From positions 830,104-894,103 of the forward strand of contig NZ_SJPW01000001.1 of assembly GCF_007860125.1 (NCBI RefSeq): DNA of 64,000 bases. Direction: 5' to 3'. The DNA comes from Rubripirellula tenax. Its GTDB lineage: Bacteria; Planctomycetota; Planctomycetia; Pirellulales; Pirellulaceae. Shown in pieces: positions 50,956 to 59,848 of this stretch. Position numbers and translations under genes: made by a program. Position 1 is the first letter of the stretch; every line of letters begins with the position of its first letter. A model generated the notes under the pieces. The model did no database searches. It was given only the letters and a program-made list of their open reading frames with translations, and was not told the origin of the DNA.

Positions 50956-52458
50956 ATGTCCACCGCTGACTTGTCCGTCGTCCCCGAGTCATTGCGATCA
51001 TTCCTCGGTACGCCGAAACAATTGTTGATTGACGGCCGATGGGTCGATGCAAAGAGCGGGAAACAGTTCGACGTCTACGATCCGGCGACGGATCAAGTCG
51101 TTGCCCGTGTCGCCGAAGGTGATGCCGCTGACGTCGATGCTGCTGTCTCCGCCGCTCGCCGCGCGTTCGATTCTGGGCCGTGGTCCAAGATGACCGCGTC
51201 GGATCGGGGACGCCTGATTTGGAAGGTCGGCGAGTTGATCGAACAGAATGCCGATCAATTGGCGGCACTGGAAACGATCGATAACGGTAAACCGTTCGGC
51301 GTCGCCAAAGCGGCTGACGTGGCCTTGGCCGCGGATATGTTTCGCTACATGGCTGGCTGGGCAACGAAGATCGAGGGCAACACGATTCCGCTGAACGTTC
51401 CTTATGCTCCGGGACGCGAGTTCCATGCGTTCACGTTGAAAGAACCGATCGGAGTCGTCGGCCAGATCATTCCCTGGAATTTTCCGTTGTTGATGGCAGC
51501 TTGGAAATTGGGTCCCGCGCTGGCGACGGGCTGTACGGTGGTGTTGAAACCGGCGGAACAAACTCCTTTGTCAGCGCTGCGATTGGGTGAGCTGTTGCTT
51601 GAAGCCGGCATCCCCGACGGAGTCGTCAACATCGTGACCGGGTTCGGCGAAACCGCCGGCGCTGCGATCGCATCGCACGATGATGTCGACAAGGTCGCAT
51701 TCACGGGATCGACGGAAGTGGGCAAGCTGATCATCGGCGCGGCAACCGGAAACTTGAAAAAGGTCACCTTGGAATTGGGCGGCAAGAGTCCCAATGTCGT
51801 TTACGACGATGCCGATTTGGATCTGGCGATCGCCGGTGCGGCGGACGCGATTTTCTTTAACCAAGGACAAGTATGCAGCGCGGGTTCTCGTTTGTACGTT
51901 CAAAACGGAATCTACGAAGACGTGGTCGCGGGCGTCAGCGAGATCGCGAAAAATCTGAAAGTCGGAAGCGGCTTCGATGCCGGCACACAGATGGGGCCGC
52001 TCGTTTCACGCGAACAATTCAATCGCGTCACCGGATACTTGCAGGCGGGTATCGCTGAAGGCGCCGAAGCGTCCGCTGGCGGCGCGGCGATCGATGGCGC
52101 CGGTTATTTTGTCCAACCGACGGTGCTGAAAAACGCGACGGGCGACATGTCGATTGTTCGCGAGGAGATCTTCGGTCCCGTCGTCGCGGCGATGCCCTTT
52201 CGTGACGACTCCGAAATCGTCGGCAAAGCGAATCAGTCGGCGTACGGTTTAGCCGCAGGCATTTGGACTCGCGATGTTTCCAAGGCTCATCGGTTAGCCA
52301 AGGCGGTGAAGGCGGGGACCGTGTGGATCAATTGCTACAGCATCTTCGACGCGGCGTTACCGTTCGGCGGCTACAAACAATCGGGTTGGGGCCGCGAGAT
52401 GGGCCACGCAGCACTCGAAAACTACCTGCAAACCAAATCGGTTTGCTTGAGTTTGTAG
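50956..52458 (+). CDS. aldehyde dehydrogenase (NAD(P)+), 500 aa
   Basis: It oxidises an aldehyde to the acid with NAD+. The cofactor motif PWNFPLLMAAWKLGPALATG and FTGSTEVG bind NAD. The catalytic Glu is in LELGGKSPN and the catalytic Cys in NQGQVCSAGSR (about Cys306). The protein is close to the betaine/gamma-aminobutyraldehyde type (ALDH1/2-like) in length and motif spacing, but the substrate is not determined. ATG 50956 is preferred to 50941, which adds only five residues. Confidence 0.92.
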   Translation: MSTADLSVVPESLRSFLGTPKQLLIDGRWVDAKSGKQFDVYDPATDQVVARVAEGDAADVDAAVSAARRAFDSGPWSKMTASDRGRLIWKVGELIEQNADQLAALETIDNGKPFGVAKAADVALAADMFRYMAGWATKIEGNTIPLNVPYAPGREFHAFTLKEPIGVVGQIIPWNFPLLMAAWKLGPALATGCTVVLKPAEQTPLSALRLGELLLEAGIPDGVVNIVTGFGETAGAAIASHDDVDKVAFTGSTEVGKLIIGAATGNLKKVTLELGGKSPNVVYDDADLDLAIAGAADAIFFNQGQVCSAGSRLYVQNGIYEDVVAGVSEIAKNLKVGSGFDAGTQMGPLVSREQFNRVTGYLQAGIAEGAEASAGGAAIDGAGYFVQPTVLKNATGDMSIVREEIFGPVVAAMPFRDDSEIVGKANQSAYGLAAGIWTRDVSKAHRLAKAVKAGTVWINCYSIFDAALPFGGYKQSGWGREMGHAALENYLQTKSVCLSL

Positions 52459-52556
52459 TGCTCTGTGTCGACTCCGTTAATACCCCACGCGGTTCCATGG
52501 TGGATCGGAACTTTCATGATGTCGGATGGCCGGCACCATGAAAGCTCTTCGCCGAG

Positions 52557-53657
52557 TTATCGTCGACCGTGGCCTCGATGACCTCGGTGGTGGCGTCCAT
52601 GGCCGTTGCCGCCCGAGTGATTCGATTGTGAACCGAGTCCAAGTTCGGTCGTTCCGCCAATCGCGGCGGTCTCGGCAATCGTGACCACGTCTAGCTCGTT
52701 GGTGCTGACAACACTCAGGTCACCATCAATGGCTCCGTCGACTGCAACGGTGTTGTCGCCGCCAGTGAGCCGAATCGAAACATCGTCACCGACCGTCGCA
52801 CCGCTGCCGATAGCGACATTGTCGTTTCCGTCACCACCATGGAACTTCAGGTCGTCTTGGATCGACCCGTCGAGCGAAAGCGAATTATCGCCGTCACCAA
52901 GCGAGATGGACGCAGAGTCACCAACGCTTGCCGTTGCCAGAATGTTCACGGTATCGGCATCAACGCCACCGCGAACTGCCAAGTCATCGGCGACTTGGCC
53001 TGCGATATCGACAACGTTGTTGCCATTGCCTAGTTTGATTTCGGCATCATCGCCTACCGTCGCAGCATCGCCGATCGAGACAGTGTCGTCGCCGTCGCCG
53101 ACGCGGACATGCAGATCGCGACCAACCGCACCGTCGATCGAAACCGAGTTCGCGCCGTCGCCCAGACGGGCGCTTAAACTTCGGCCGATCGTCGTTCCGG
53201 CTTCGACAACCAGAGCATCGTCACCATCACCGGCGCGAACGCTCAGATGGCCACCAATCGCGGATCCGGCGACAAGCGTAAATGAATTGTTTCCGGCACC
53301 CAGCGAGGCGTGGATCCGATCAATCGCAACCGAGCCCGCCGAAAGGTCCACCGACACCGCGTCGTCCGTTGCCGAACCATCGGCGTCCAGTCGAATGTAG
53401 ATGTCGTCGGAAACGCCTTCGACAAGCGTCACAATATCAGACTCAATCGCCGCAGCATCCGGTGTCTCGGGGTCCACAGGTGTCGCTGCTGATTCGGTGA
53501 CTTGCAGCGTCCCATCGCCAAGGTCAACGATCGCGATGGCGCCTTCGGCGGTCCCATCGATAAACAAGTCACCATTAACAACTTCGATCGAAGCAGCGAG
53601 ACAACGGCGGGTTTCAAGAGTTTCTAGACGGCGCAATTTTCTTGTTCGTGTTCGCAT
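52557..53657 (-). CDS. secreted repeat protein with planctomycete signal, 366 aa
   Basis: The N-terminus [16 protein letters not shown] is the planctomycete export motif. Residues about 25-320 form a regular series of about ten repeats of roughly 25-27 residues with the pattern GDGDDxVxIGxxATVGDDxxI or LGDGxNSVSIDGxV (consensus shortened). The pattern is like a parallel beta-helix. The last about 30 residues are His/Arg/Gly-rich ([16 protein letters not shown]). Function unknown; the regularity suggests a structural exported protein. Confidence 0.75.
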   Translation of the reverse strand: MRTRTRKLRRLETLETRRCLAASIEVVNGDLFIDGTAEGAIAIVDLGDGTLQVTESAATPVDPETPDAAAIESDIVTLVEGVSDDIYIRLDADGSATDDAVSVDLSAGSVAIDRIHASLGAGNNSFTLVAGSAIGGHLSVRAGDGDDALVVEAGTTIGRSLSARLGDGANSVSIDGAVGRDLHVRVGDGDDTVSIGDAATVGDDAEIKLGNGNNVVDIAGQVADDLAVRGGVDADTVNILATASVGDSASISLGDGDNSLSLDGSIQDDLKFHGGDGNDNVAIGSGATVGDDVSIRLTGGDNTVAVDGAIDGDLSVVSTNELDVVTIAETAAIGGTTELGLGSQSNHSGGNGHGRHHRGHRGHGRR

Positions 53658-53916
53658 TTCTTCGACTCGTTTAAATTAGACAGAAAAGTAGATCGAGCGC
53701 TCCATTGCATTCGACTAAGGTGAAGAGGACGTTTCCAAGTGGAAAGTGTCACATAACTATGAAGATAAATTCAATTTGAATCCAGCGTCGTCAATCGTTG
53801 GGCGCACGAACAACACCCTGCACAGGCTGGGCGGCCTCAGTAGATTGCGTCGGTGGGTGCCGCGACGGCAAGCGGGTGGTTTTATTTGAAGCGAAGCGAA
53901 CGATGGGTCGAGCCAT

Positions 53917-53956
53917 AAAAAAACCTCGGCAAAGAATTTCTCTGCCAAGGTTTTTC
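53917..53956 (-). terminator. intrinsic terminator of tig
   Basis: The plus-strand sequence AAAAAAACCTCGGCA, an 11-nt loop and TGCCAAGGTTTTT form a hairpin with one mismatch. Read on the minus strand it is a stem followed by a T-run, 24 bp after the trigger factor stop. Confidence 0.75.
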
Positions 53957-53979
53957 GATCTGTAGTTAACCGACTCGCA

Positions 53980-55485
53980 TCAGTCTTCCGGATCCCGTTC
54001 GGTTTTCTTTTCGGCATCCTTGGGAGTGTCGTCGGCATATTTCGCCGTCGGGATCGCTTCGCTGTCCTTGGTCGGCAACACGTTGTGGTAGACCGCGAAC
54101 TCGCTTGGCTCTTCGCCCGCTTTCTTGTCGACCGGTTCTTCGGTGACCTTGGCGCTTTCGACAACCAGTTCGATGACTTTACGTTCGACGATCTGGTTGC
54201 GCAGGGCATCCATTTGTCCTTGCTTTTCCAAGCGGGCACGGACGCGGCGTTCGGGCATATCGCTTTGTTGGGCGATCAACGCGATCTCGGCGGCGTAATC
54301 GGCTTCTTCGGCGTCGATCTTTTGCTCTTCCGCGATCTGTTCCAGAATGAAGTGTTCACGCAGCGCAGCTTCGGTCGTTGCTTGTGCGTTTTGGCGCGAA
54401 GCGTTCACGAATCGGCGAATCATGTCGTCGTCGAAACCGTTGCGGCGAAGTTCCAAAACCTTTCGCTCCAATTCGCGACTGGTTTGGCGTTTCACCAACG
54501 TTGCCGGCAGTTCAAAATCGGCCGATCCGGTCAACAGATCGACGACTGTCTTGCGAACCGCTTGTTGAGTTCGGTAGTCAGCTTGACGAGTCAACGAATC
54601 GCGAACGAAGTCACGCAGTTCTTGCTCGGACTCGAAATCGCCCAGCTCTTCCAAGAACTCTGCCGTCATTTCGGGATGCTCTTGCTTCAAGACTTCGACA
54701 ACCGTGAATTCGGCGTCTAGCTCCTTGCCACGCATCGCTTCGTCGTTGGCACCGTCGGCGACTTTGACTTTGCCCTTGCGGGTTTCGCCTTCTTTGACGC
54801 CGGTCATCAACTTCGCGAAGTCTTCGCAAACGGCGTCCGAGAAACTCAAACGATCGTCCAAGTCGACACGTTCTTCGTCCATCGTGGTCAGCACTTTGCC
54901 GCCTTCTTTGAACTTCGCGGTGACCAGCAACTTGTCGCCGGCTTCGGCCGCCGCATCCGTGGCTTCCAGCGTCGCGTAACGGGACAGGACGCGGTTGAGT
55001 GCTTCTTGAACATCATCGTCGCTGATCGTTTCGACCGGCTTGTTCAGTTTGATGCCCTTCCAGTCGGGCGTCTTGAATTCTGGACGAACTTCGATTTCGA
55101 ACTGGAACTTGAAGTCGCCTGATTCGGGAATCTTGATCGCGTTGTAGTCAAAGTTCGGCTCGCCGATCGCGTTGAAGCTGTCGGCCTCGGTGATCTGGGC
55201 CAGGCTGTCCATCAACAGCGAACCCTTGACCTGTTCTTCGACGCGGTCCTTGAATTGCTTTTCAACAAGCTTGCGAGGAGCGCGGCCACTTCGGAACCCG
55301 GGCACCTGTGCCTCAGGAACCAATTCGTCGTAAGCGTTCTTGAGATATCGCTGAACTTCGGACTGTTCGATCGTCACGATCACTTCCCGCAGGCATGCCT
55401 GCGGGCTTTCGACTTTAATATCCAACTTCAGCGGTGTCTTTTCTTCAGCGACGTCGGTGAGTTGGGTCTCGGCGGAGGTGGACAT
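53980..55485 (-). CDS. tig: trigger factor (ribosome-associated chaperone and PPIase)
   Basis: It binds nascent chains at the ribosome exit. The N-terminal ribosome-binding domain has the signature GFRSGRAPRKLVEKQF (about residues 64-79). A PPIase-like middle and a helical C-terminal chaperone domain follow. Length 501 aa against 432 in E. coli; the excess is mainly an acidic Lys/Glu/Asp-rich tail (PKDAEKKTERDPED). The middle domain contains the degenerate FKBP core typical of the family. Transcribed away from the tRNA gene and ending in the hairpin at 53917. Confidence 0.92.
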   Translation of the reverse strand: MSTSAETQLTDVAEEKTPLKLDIKVESPQACLREVIVTIEQSEVQRYLKNAYDELVPEAQVPGFRSGRAPRKLVEKQFKDRVEEQVKGSLLMDSLAQITEADSFNAIGEPNFDYNAIKIPESGDFKFQFEIEVRPEFKTPDWKGIKLNKPVETISDDDVQEALNRVLSRYATLEATDAAAEAGDKLLVTAKFKEGGKVLTTMDEERVDLDDRLSFSDAVCEDFAKLMTGVKEGETRKGKVKVADGANDEAMRGKELDAEFTVVEVLKQEHPEMTAEFLEELGDFESEQELRDFVRDSLTRQADYRTQQAVRKTVVDLLTGSADFELPATLVKRQTSRELERKVLELRRNGFDDDMIRRFVNASRQNAQATTEAALREHFILEQIAEEQKIDAEEADYAAEIALIAQQSDMPERRVRARLEKQGQMDALRNQIVERKVIELVVESAKVTEEPVDKKAGEEPSEFAVYHNVLPTKDSEAIPTAKYADDTPKDAEKKTERDPED

Positions 55486-55708
55486 CGGTGCGAAAGACCT
55501 CGGTTCTTTTTCTTAGGGCGTAGTGGGTAACGTTCAGCGGTTACGTTCAACACGGGAGTTTACCGAGAAATAGCGAAAACCGGCAAGCGGGGTCCGGACG
55601 GGACTTTTCGAATCTCGCGAAGTCCTTCCCGCTCCTTCGCGATTCCTCGCTCAAACGCTCGGGTTCCGGAATTTTTCGACCCGTCAAAAAAAACGTTGCG
55701 AAGAGGCC

Positions 55709-55736
55709 TTGCCGAGTGCCGATGCGATCTTATAAT
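55709..55736 (+). promoter_or_regulatory. probable promoter of tRNA-Gly
   Basis: TTGCCG (55709-55714) and the consensus TATAAT (55731-55736) are 16 bp apart, ending 24 bp before the tRNA 5' end. A perfect -10 box at that distance is convincing. Confidence 0.65.
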
Positions 55737-55760
55737 CTGCCTCTCAATCGAGAATGATTT

Positions 55761-55833
55761 GCGGCTGTAGCTCAGTTGGCAGAGCATCACGTTGCCAACG
55801 TGATTGTCGTCGGTTCGAATCCGATCAGCCGCT
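55761..55833 (+). tRNA. tRNA-Gly(GCC)
   Basis: This is 73 nt. The acceptor arms GCGGCTG (55761-55767) and CAGCCGC pair perfectly, with discriminator T. TAGCTCAGTTGGCAGAGC forms the D arm. TCACG and CGTGA enclose the loop TTGCCAA with anticodon GCC. TCGGTTCGAATCCGA is the T arm. CCA is not encoded. Confidence 0.95.
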
Positions 55834-55894
55834 TTTTCTCTTCTTTTCCCCCACCGGGCGGTGTTAGTCCCCAGGGATAGCCCAGGGATAGAAC

Positions 55895-56896
55895 GTGCCG
55901 TACGCTCAAATCGGGAAGATCGCTGTTCATTTCCCACAGCGGATCGAAACCAACGCGATGCTGGCCGACCAGTACCCGCGATGGGACATCCCCCTGATCG
56001 AAGAGAAGACCGGAATCCGACAGCGGCACATCGCCCAGCCCGATGAAACGGCAAGCGACTTGGCCGTTGCCGCCGCAGAAAAGCTTTTCGCTTCGGGTGC
56101 GATCGACCGAAAAAATGTCGATTTTGTACTGCTGTGTACCCAGACTCCCGATTATCCACTGCCCACGACCAGTTGTTTGGTCCAAGACCGGCTGGGCCTG
56201 CCGACGCGATGTGGCGCCCTGGACTTCAATCTTGGTTGCAGCGGATTTGTTTACGGGCTGGCGATGGCCGATGGATTGATCCAGAGTCGGGCCGCAAAAA
56301 ATATCCTACTTCTGACTGCCGAAACTTACAGCAAGTACATCGACGAAGATGACCGCAGCCTGCGAACGATCTTTGGCGATGCGGCGGCGGCAACGCTGAT
56401 CACCGCCGGCGATCAAAGGTCGCTTTGGGGTTTCCAATTTGGCAGCGATGGCAGCGGCGGCGATATGTTGATGGTCGGCGACGGCGGAGCGAGGTCCGAA
56501 ACCGGTGCGATCAAGCCACGGCACCGCAAGCGATGGAACAGTCGTCTGTATATGGACGGGCCGAGTTTGATCAATTTCACCGTTGACGCCATCCCGCGAC
56601 TGGTCGACGAGATCCTAGCCGACAACGGGCTGACCGATGCGGACATTCACAAGTACCTGATGCACCAAGCGACTTGGAAAATGTTGGACCAATTGCGCAG
56701 TCGGATGAACGTCAGCGACACGCGATTACCGATCGATATGGCTGAAATCGGAAACACCGTATCATCGACGTTGCCGATTTTGATCGACCGCTTGCGATCA
56801 CGAGGCGAGTTGGGCGAGGGCGAAACGAACATGCTTGTCGGTTTCGGCGTCGGTTTGTCTTGGGCCGGTTGTCTGTGGAAAGAAACGACAGCCTGA
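55895..56896 (+). CDS. 3-oxoacyl-ACP synthase III family (FabH-like), 333 aa
   Basis: A thiolase-fold condensing enzyme that probably starts fatty acid or polyketide synthesis from acyl-CoA and malonyl-ACP. The catalytic Cys is in LGCSGFVYGLA (Cys115). The His and Asn of the triad are in MHQATWKML and EIGNTVSSTLP. The HQAN motif is modified to HQAT. Start GTG 55895, immediately downstream of the tRNA. KAS III-like relatives serve varied acyl primers, so the substrate is open. Confidence 0.85.
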   Translation: MPYAQIGKIAVHFPQRIETNAMLADQYPRWDIPLIEEKTGIRQRHIAQPDETASDLAVAAAEKLFASGAIDRKNVDFVLLCTQTPDYPLPTTSCLVQDRLGLPTRCGALDFNLGCSGFVYGLAMADGLIQSRAAKNILLLTAETYSKYIDEDDRSLRTIFGDAAAATLITAGDQRSLWGFQFGSDGSGGDMLMVGDGGARSETGAIKPRHRKRWNSRLYMDGPSLINFTVDAIPRLVDEILADNGLTDADIHKYLMHQATWKMLDQLRSRMNVSDTRLPIDMAEIGNTVSSTLPILIDRLRSRGELGEGETNMLVGFGVGLSWAGCLWKETTA

Positions 56897-56923
56897 TCGG
56901 CGCCAGTCGCACCGCCCGCGGAT

Positions 56924-57310
56924 TCATTTCGCCGTCACGCGGAATCCCATCTCCGCCAGCGACTTGCGAACTTCGGCGGCGTGATCACCCTGCAGTTCCG
57001 CCAGGTCTTCTTTCGCTTTGACGGTCCCACCGCTGCCGCATGATGATTGCAGAGCCGCCAACAAAGCGGACAGGTCGTTCGCCTTAGCCGCCAACCCCGT
57101 GACCACCGTAACCTGCCGCCCGCCTTTTCGTTTCTCGACGCGAACGACCGCCGTCTGCTCGCCAGGCAGCAACCGATCTGCTTTCACCTGAGCAGCCGCA
57201 GCAGCGTCCGCCTTTTGCTTATCAGTACACTGGCAATCCGATTCCACTTTGCCACAGAGATCGCACTCGGGCGGAATATCAAAAGCGGTGCCAGCAAAAA
57301 GTCGAGTCAT
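56924..57310 (-). CDS. SUI1/eIF1-family translation initiation factor-like, 128 aa
   Basis: The SUI1 fold occupies the last about 85 residues: VRVEKRKGGRQVTVVTGL, then SCGSGGTVKAKEDLAEL with the conserved CG(S)GGT(V) and the end VRKSLAEMGFRVTAK. The N-terminal extension has Cys pairs (CDLCGKVESDCQC) that may bind zinc. Bacterial members (YciH-type) are thought to act in translation initiation fidelity. It converges on the FabH-like gene with 27 bp between the stops. Confidence 0.88.
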   Translation of the reverse strand: MTRLFAGTAFDIPPECDLCGKVESDCQCTDKQKADAAAAAQVKADRLLPGEQTAVVRVEKRKGGRQVTVVTGLAAKANDLSALLAALQSSCGSGGTVKAKEDLAELQGDHAAEVRKSLAEMGFRVTAK

Positions 57311-57657
57311 GGAAGGTCTTTAAAAAGTCACGGCCGTAAATGAGATGACAGTCATAAGTCTATCGAAAGCGACAACCCGCGTCCCTCAAGGCAAATCAGA
57401 TCCGGGTAAGCCTATTTTCACACGCCCAACCTTTCCTCTCGTCTGCCGACTTCTCCGTGCTTGCTTGATGCCGCAACGAAATTGGCGATACAATCCGCGG
57501 TCTGGTCGCAGGTCAAAATTCGAGACGAGACCGTAAGCCACTTGCACCGATTCGAAACCGAAATAAGACGACCTGTCCCGCCTATTCGCAGGGCAGCCCA
57601 GCTAACGGGAAGTCGCCGGTATCGAGTTGCGGTCGTCACGAATGACATGAATTATCG
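57311..57657. other. intergenic region, nothing clear
   Basis: About 345 bp precede the next gene. A few short ORFs lack coding composition. Regulation of the SUI1 gene (to the left) and the 114-aa gene (to the right) must start here. No repeat was recognised. Confidence 0.4.
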
Positions 57658-58002
57658 ATGATACAGCCCACGTCAGGACAAATACGCATGGCAGAAAAGC
57701 TCCCGGTTCAAATCGACAATGACATGGCGGCACTCGCTGGAATCAAGCTTGAGGCATGTGCCGCGTACTACAACGGCGACGATGAAATTCGCATCCTCGG
57801 CGAGGCGGTGACGGCGAATGGTAAATCGATTGAAGACTACCGCGAAATGCAAGCCGTCGCATACGATGCGGACGGAGACATCATAGGGAGAAGCTACACT
57901 AACTGGGGATCATTTCAAATACGCCAATCGTTTGAAATATACATTGATGAACTTCCTTGCGACCCAGTACGCGTTCGAGTGTTTCCATCCAAGAGTGATT
58001 GA
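57658..58002 (+). CDS. hypothetical protein, 114 aa (or 104 from Met 57688)
   Basis: A soluble acidic protein (ALAGIKLEACAAYYNGDDEI, shortened, then FEIYIDELPCDPVRVRVFPS). Two starts are possible: ATG 57658 and ATG 57688 (MAEKLPVQID). The C-terminal half looks like a small beta-sandwich of the kind seen in uncharacterised proteins with a WGSFQIRQSF strand. Unrecognised. It lies just before the palindromic element, and base composition is lower in GC than the core. Confidence 0.55.
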   Translation: MIQPTSGQIRMAEKLPVQIDNDMAALAGIKLEACAAYYNGDDEIRILGEAVTANGKSIEDYREMQAVAYDADGDIIGRSYTNWGSFQIRQSFEIYIDELPCDPVRVRVFPSKSD

Positions 58003-58152
58003 TTTGGAAGCGTCCAAGAAATTCTTCAATGTTGAAAGTTGGTCTCCCGAAGGGCAGAATTCAGCCTTTCGCAATCTTCAATTTTCGTCAGGTGCAACCG
58101 CCGGGGAGACCATCATGAACGAAGTTTCAGCAAAATCGAATGAACGCTAAAG

Positions 58153-58271
58153 GACCGTCCGTAAATAAGTTACCGTATTAGCGAAACGGCGCAAGCCGTC
58201 CGGTGCCGTAAAACCGGAGGGCTTGCGCCCTGCCGCTACAATTCGATCCGGTAACTTATTTTGGGACGGTC
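58153..58271. repeat. palindromic REP-like element, about 119 bp
   Basis: The outer arms GACCGTCC plus AAATAAGTTACCG and CGGTAACTTATTT plus GGGACGGTC are inverted repeats. The inner arms AGCG...GGCGCAAGCCGTCCGGT and ACCGGAGGGCTTGCGCCC also pair. The whole element is one imperfect palindrome. The inner sequence, CCGGAGGGCTTGCGCCC, is a common type of intergenic palindrome in Rhodopirellula-like genomes. It could be a substrate of the REP-type transposase at 6590. Confidence 0.7.
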
Positions 58272-58300
58272 GCTAAATTGTATTTTTAATCGTCATCGTC

Positions 58301-58660
58301 GTGATTGGCATACCGATCGTCATCGTGACGTCGAAGTTGGTCGACTTCGCGTTCCGATTGTCGTCCGGCTCATTTTCACGTATTGAAAACAGGTCTCTTC
58401 GCTTCGTTTGCCGAGCTGGTTTTCTTGCTGTTGCGGTCGGTGTTTCAATTCCAGTTTCACTTTCACTCCAGCCGCTTTTGCCCGATTTCCGCGCTCAAGG
58501 GGACGGTGGTGTCGGGATGGCGCACAATGCACTTTCAAATGCTGCTCTGTTCGCTGCAGTTCCGTGCGGGCTGATGCTCGCTGCGGCCTTGATGCTGTCC
58601 CGAGCGGTGCCCGCAATCCCTGAAGCACCCAAGGATCCGTTCGAGGCTGACTCGACGTAG
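58301..58660 (+). CDS. hypothetical membrane protein, 119 aa, possibly truncated at its N-terminus
   Basis: Hydrophobic segments include GFLAVAVGVSIPVSL and AALFAAVPCGLMLAAALML. The start GTG 58301 is only a guess: the hydrophobic frame continues upstream to an in-frame stop at 58274-58276, just past the palindromic element, without another start. I infer that insertion of that element may have removed the true N-terminus. An attC-like half-site follows at 58676. Confidence 0.4.
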   Translation: MIGIPIVIVTSKLVDFAFRLSSGSFSRIENRSLRFVCRAGFLAVAVGVSIPVSLSLQPLLPDFRAQGDGGVGMAHNALSNAALFAAVPCGLMLAAALMLSRAVPAIPEAPKDPFEADST

Positions 58661-58675
58661 ATCCCGTTGCAACGA

Positions 58676-58706
58676 AAAACCATGCCCTGCACCGGAAGCT
58701 CGGCGC
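58676..58706 (+). other. attC half-site (left arm only)
   Basis: AACCATGCCCTGCACCGGA (58678-58696) matches the left-arm start of the attC sites at 2845 and 4978 (AACCA, then TGCACCGGA). No matching right arm or GTT box follows; the sequence runs straight into the next gene fragment. Confidence 0.5.
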
Positions 58707-58709
58707 TTG

Positions 58710-58968
58710 ATGCTTGAGCGGTTGGAAATGCGACACCTGCTCGCTGCCGACATTGCGATTGATGCGAATAGTGCCGCGACGCAGAGCGAGTCATCCTTCA
58801 CCGCAGCGGCTCAGGTCGGCGGCTCAGGTCGGCGGTGCAGGCGACGAGTTCGAGAGTGTCTTGTTCAATAACGCGTCGTTCAACGTCCTTGCCGTTCCCG
58901 AGCCAGGCAGGATCGCGTTCCTAGCAATCGTTGCGCTGGCGTTTACCCGACGCCGCTACCATGGCTGA
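58710..58968 (+). pseudogene. small secreted PEP-CTERM gene broken by a 13-bp tandem duplication
   Basis: ATG 58710 gives LERLEMRHLLAADIAI, a planctomycete signal. The PEP-CTERM tail VPEPGRIAFLAIVALAFTRR ends at 58968 but in another frame. The two frames meet at a perfect 13-bp tandem duplication of GGCTCAGGTCGGC (58808-58820 and 58821-58833). Removing one copy restores a single 80-aa frame. Thirteen is not a multiple of three, so the duplication is the likely cause of the break. Confidence 0.75.
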
Positions 58969-59038
58969 ACGTGTTCGGGAATCTGATTCTTCCGCGATGC
59001 GAGTCCATTGACGTTGATCGTCAAGGAATGCGTTCTCG

Positions 59039-59600
59039 CTAGAACAATGTTGCTACCGGATCGAACTGCGGCCGAAAATCGTCGTCTTCGCTACAAACTT
59101 CATCAATCAGCGGCAGCACCGTTCTCTCTTGCCGCATTCGATAGATCACCTGCAACGCATCCAGCGTTGATAGCCTTCCATCACCCGAAACGGCGAGCGC
59201 TGTCGATGACGGCGTGGCCGCGAAGCCAAGTGATTCTCGGGCAAGCACGTTGATGATGTTCAACGCATCCAGGCTCGTGACGTTGCCATCGAGGTTGACA
59301 TCGAATCAGTTCCACGGAATCTGGAACGGGCGGTTCACTGCCGCAAGCCGAAAGCGTTGTCATGTATCCGACGACGGGCCCGGATCCATTGGGGCCAGGC
59401 AACAAGTCGGCGACCACGGTCGCCGGCGGCGAATCGCTTTCGCTCGCCCAAAGTTCTTGGCCGAACCGCAGATCCACATGAACGAATACATGTCTCGCGC
59501 CAAGATTAGCAAGCTCACCATCGGAGTTGCTGTATCCATGAGCCGAGGCAAGGTTGCGAGGCAACTTCAACGTCGGAACCCGCCAACAGATTCCGAGACT
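59039..59600 (-). pseudogene. remnant of an ELWxSDGT-repeat/dockerin secreted protein
   Basis: Minus-strand fragments read GQELWASESD and ADLLPGPNGSGP (ELWxSDGT-type repeat), then an in-frame TGA in a PWN-stop-FDVN string at about 59307, followed by two dockerin-like helices: NVTSLDALNIINVL and RLSTLDALQVIYRM. At least one stop and a frame change separate the pieces. It was once a secreted protein with a C-terminal dockerin, now decayed. Confidence 0.6.
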
Positions 59601-59745
59601 CGAGGGTCTCGAATGAAAAGGCTCGTCGCGACGCGCGGTACGTCGACTTAAATGAGAAGGCGGGGACGATCGCGAGCAGTTTTACGACTAAGGTAACTCC
59701 TCATCGTAATTCTCCGATGCAACCGTCCGCTCCCTGAAATGGCCC

Positions 59746-59848
59746 CGACCGCGAAGGAAATAGATGTACGATCGGTACTCTTCCTCGTCGCGAACATCTC
59801 GGACAAAAGTGCCCGAGTTACGACAGTTATTTTCCGCTCAATCCTAAG
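59746..59848 (-). repeat. dispersed ~100-bp repeat, copy 2 (inverted relative to copy 1)
   Basis: Its core CGCGAACATCTCGGACAAAA is the reverse complement of the 42677-42779 copy with a few changes. TTTTCCGCTCAATCCT at 59830-59845 is the inverted end. It abuts the stop codon (59844-59846) of the PEP-CTERM gene. On the minus strand the frame through it is open (reads VRDEEEYRSYIYFLRG), so it may be the end of a lost gene instead. Confidence 0.6.
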
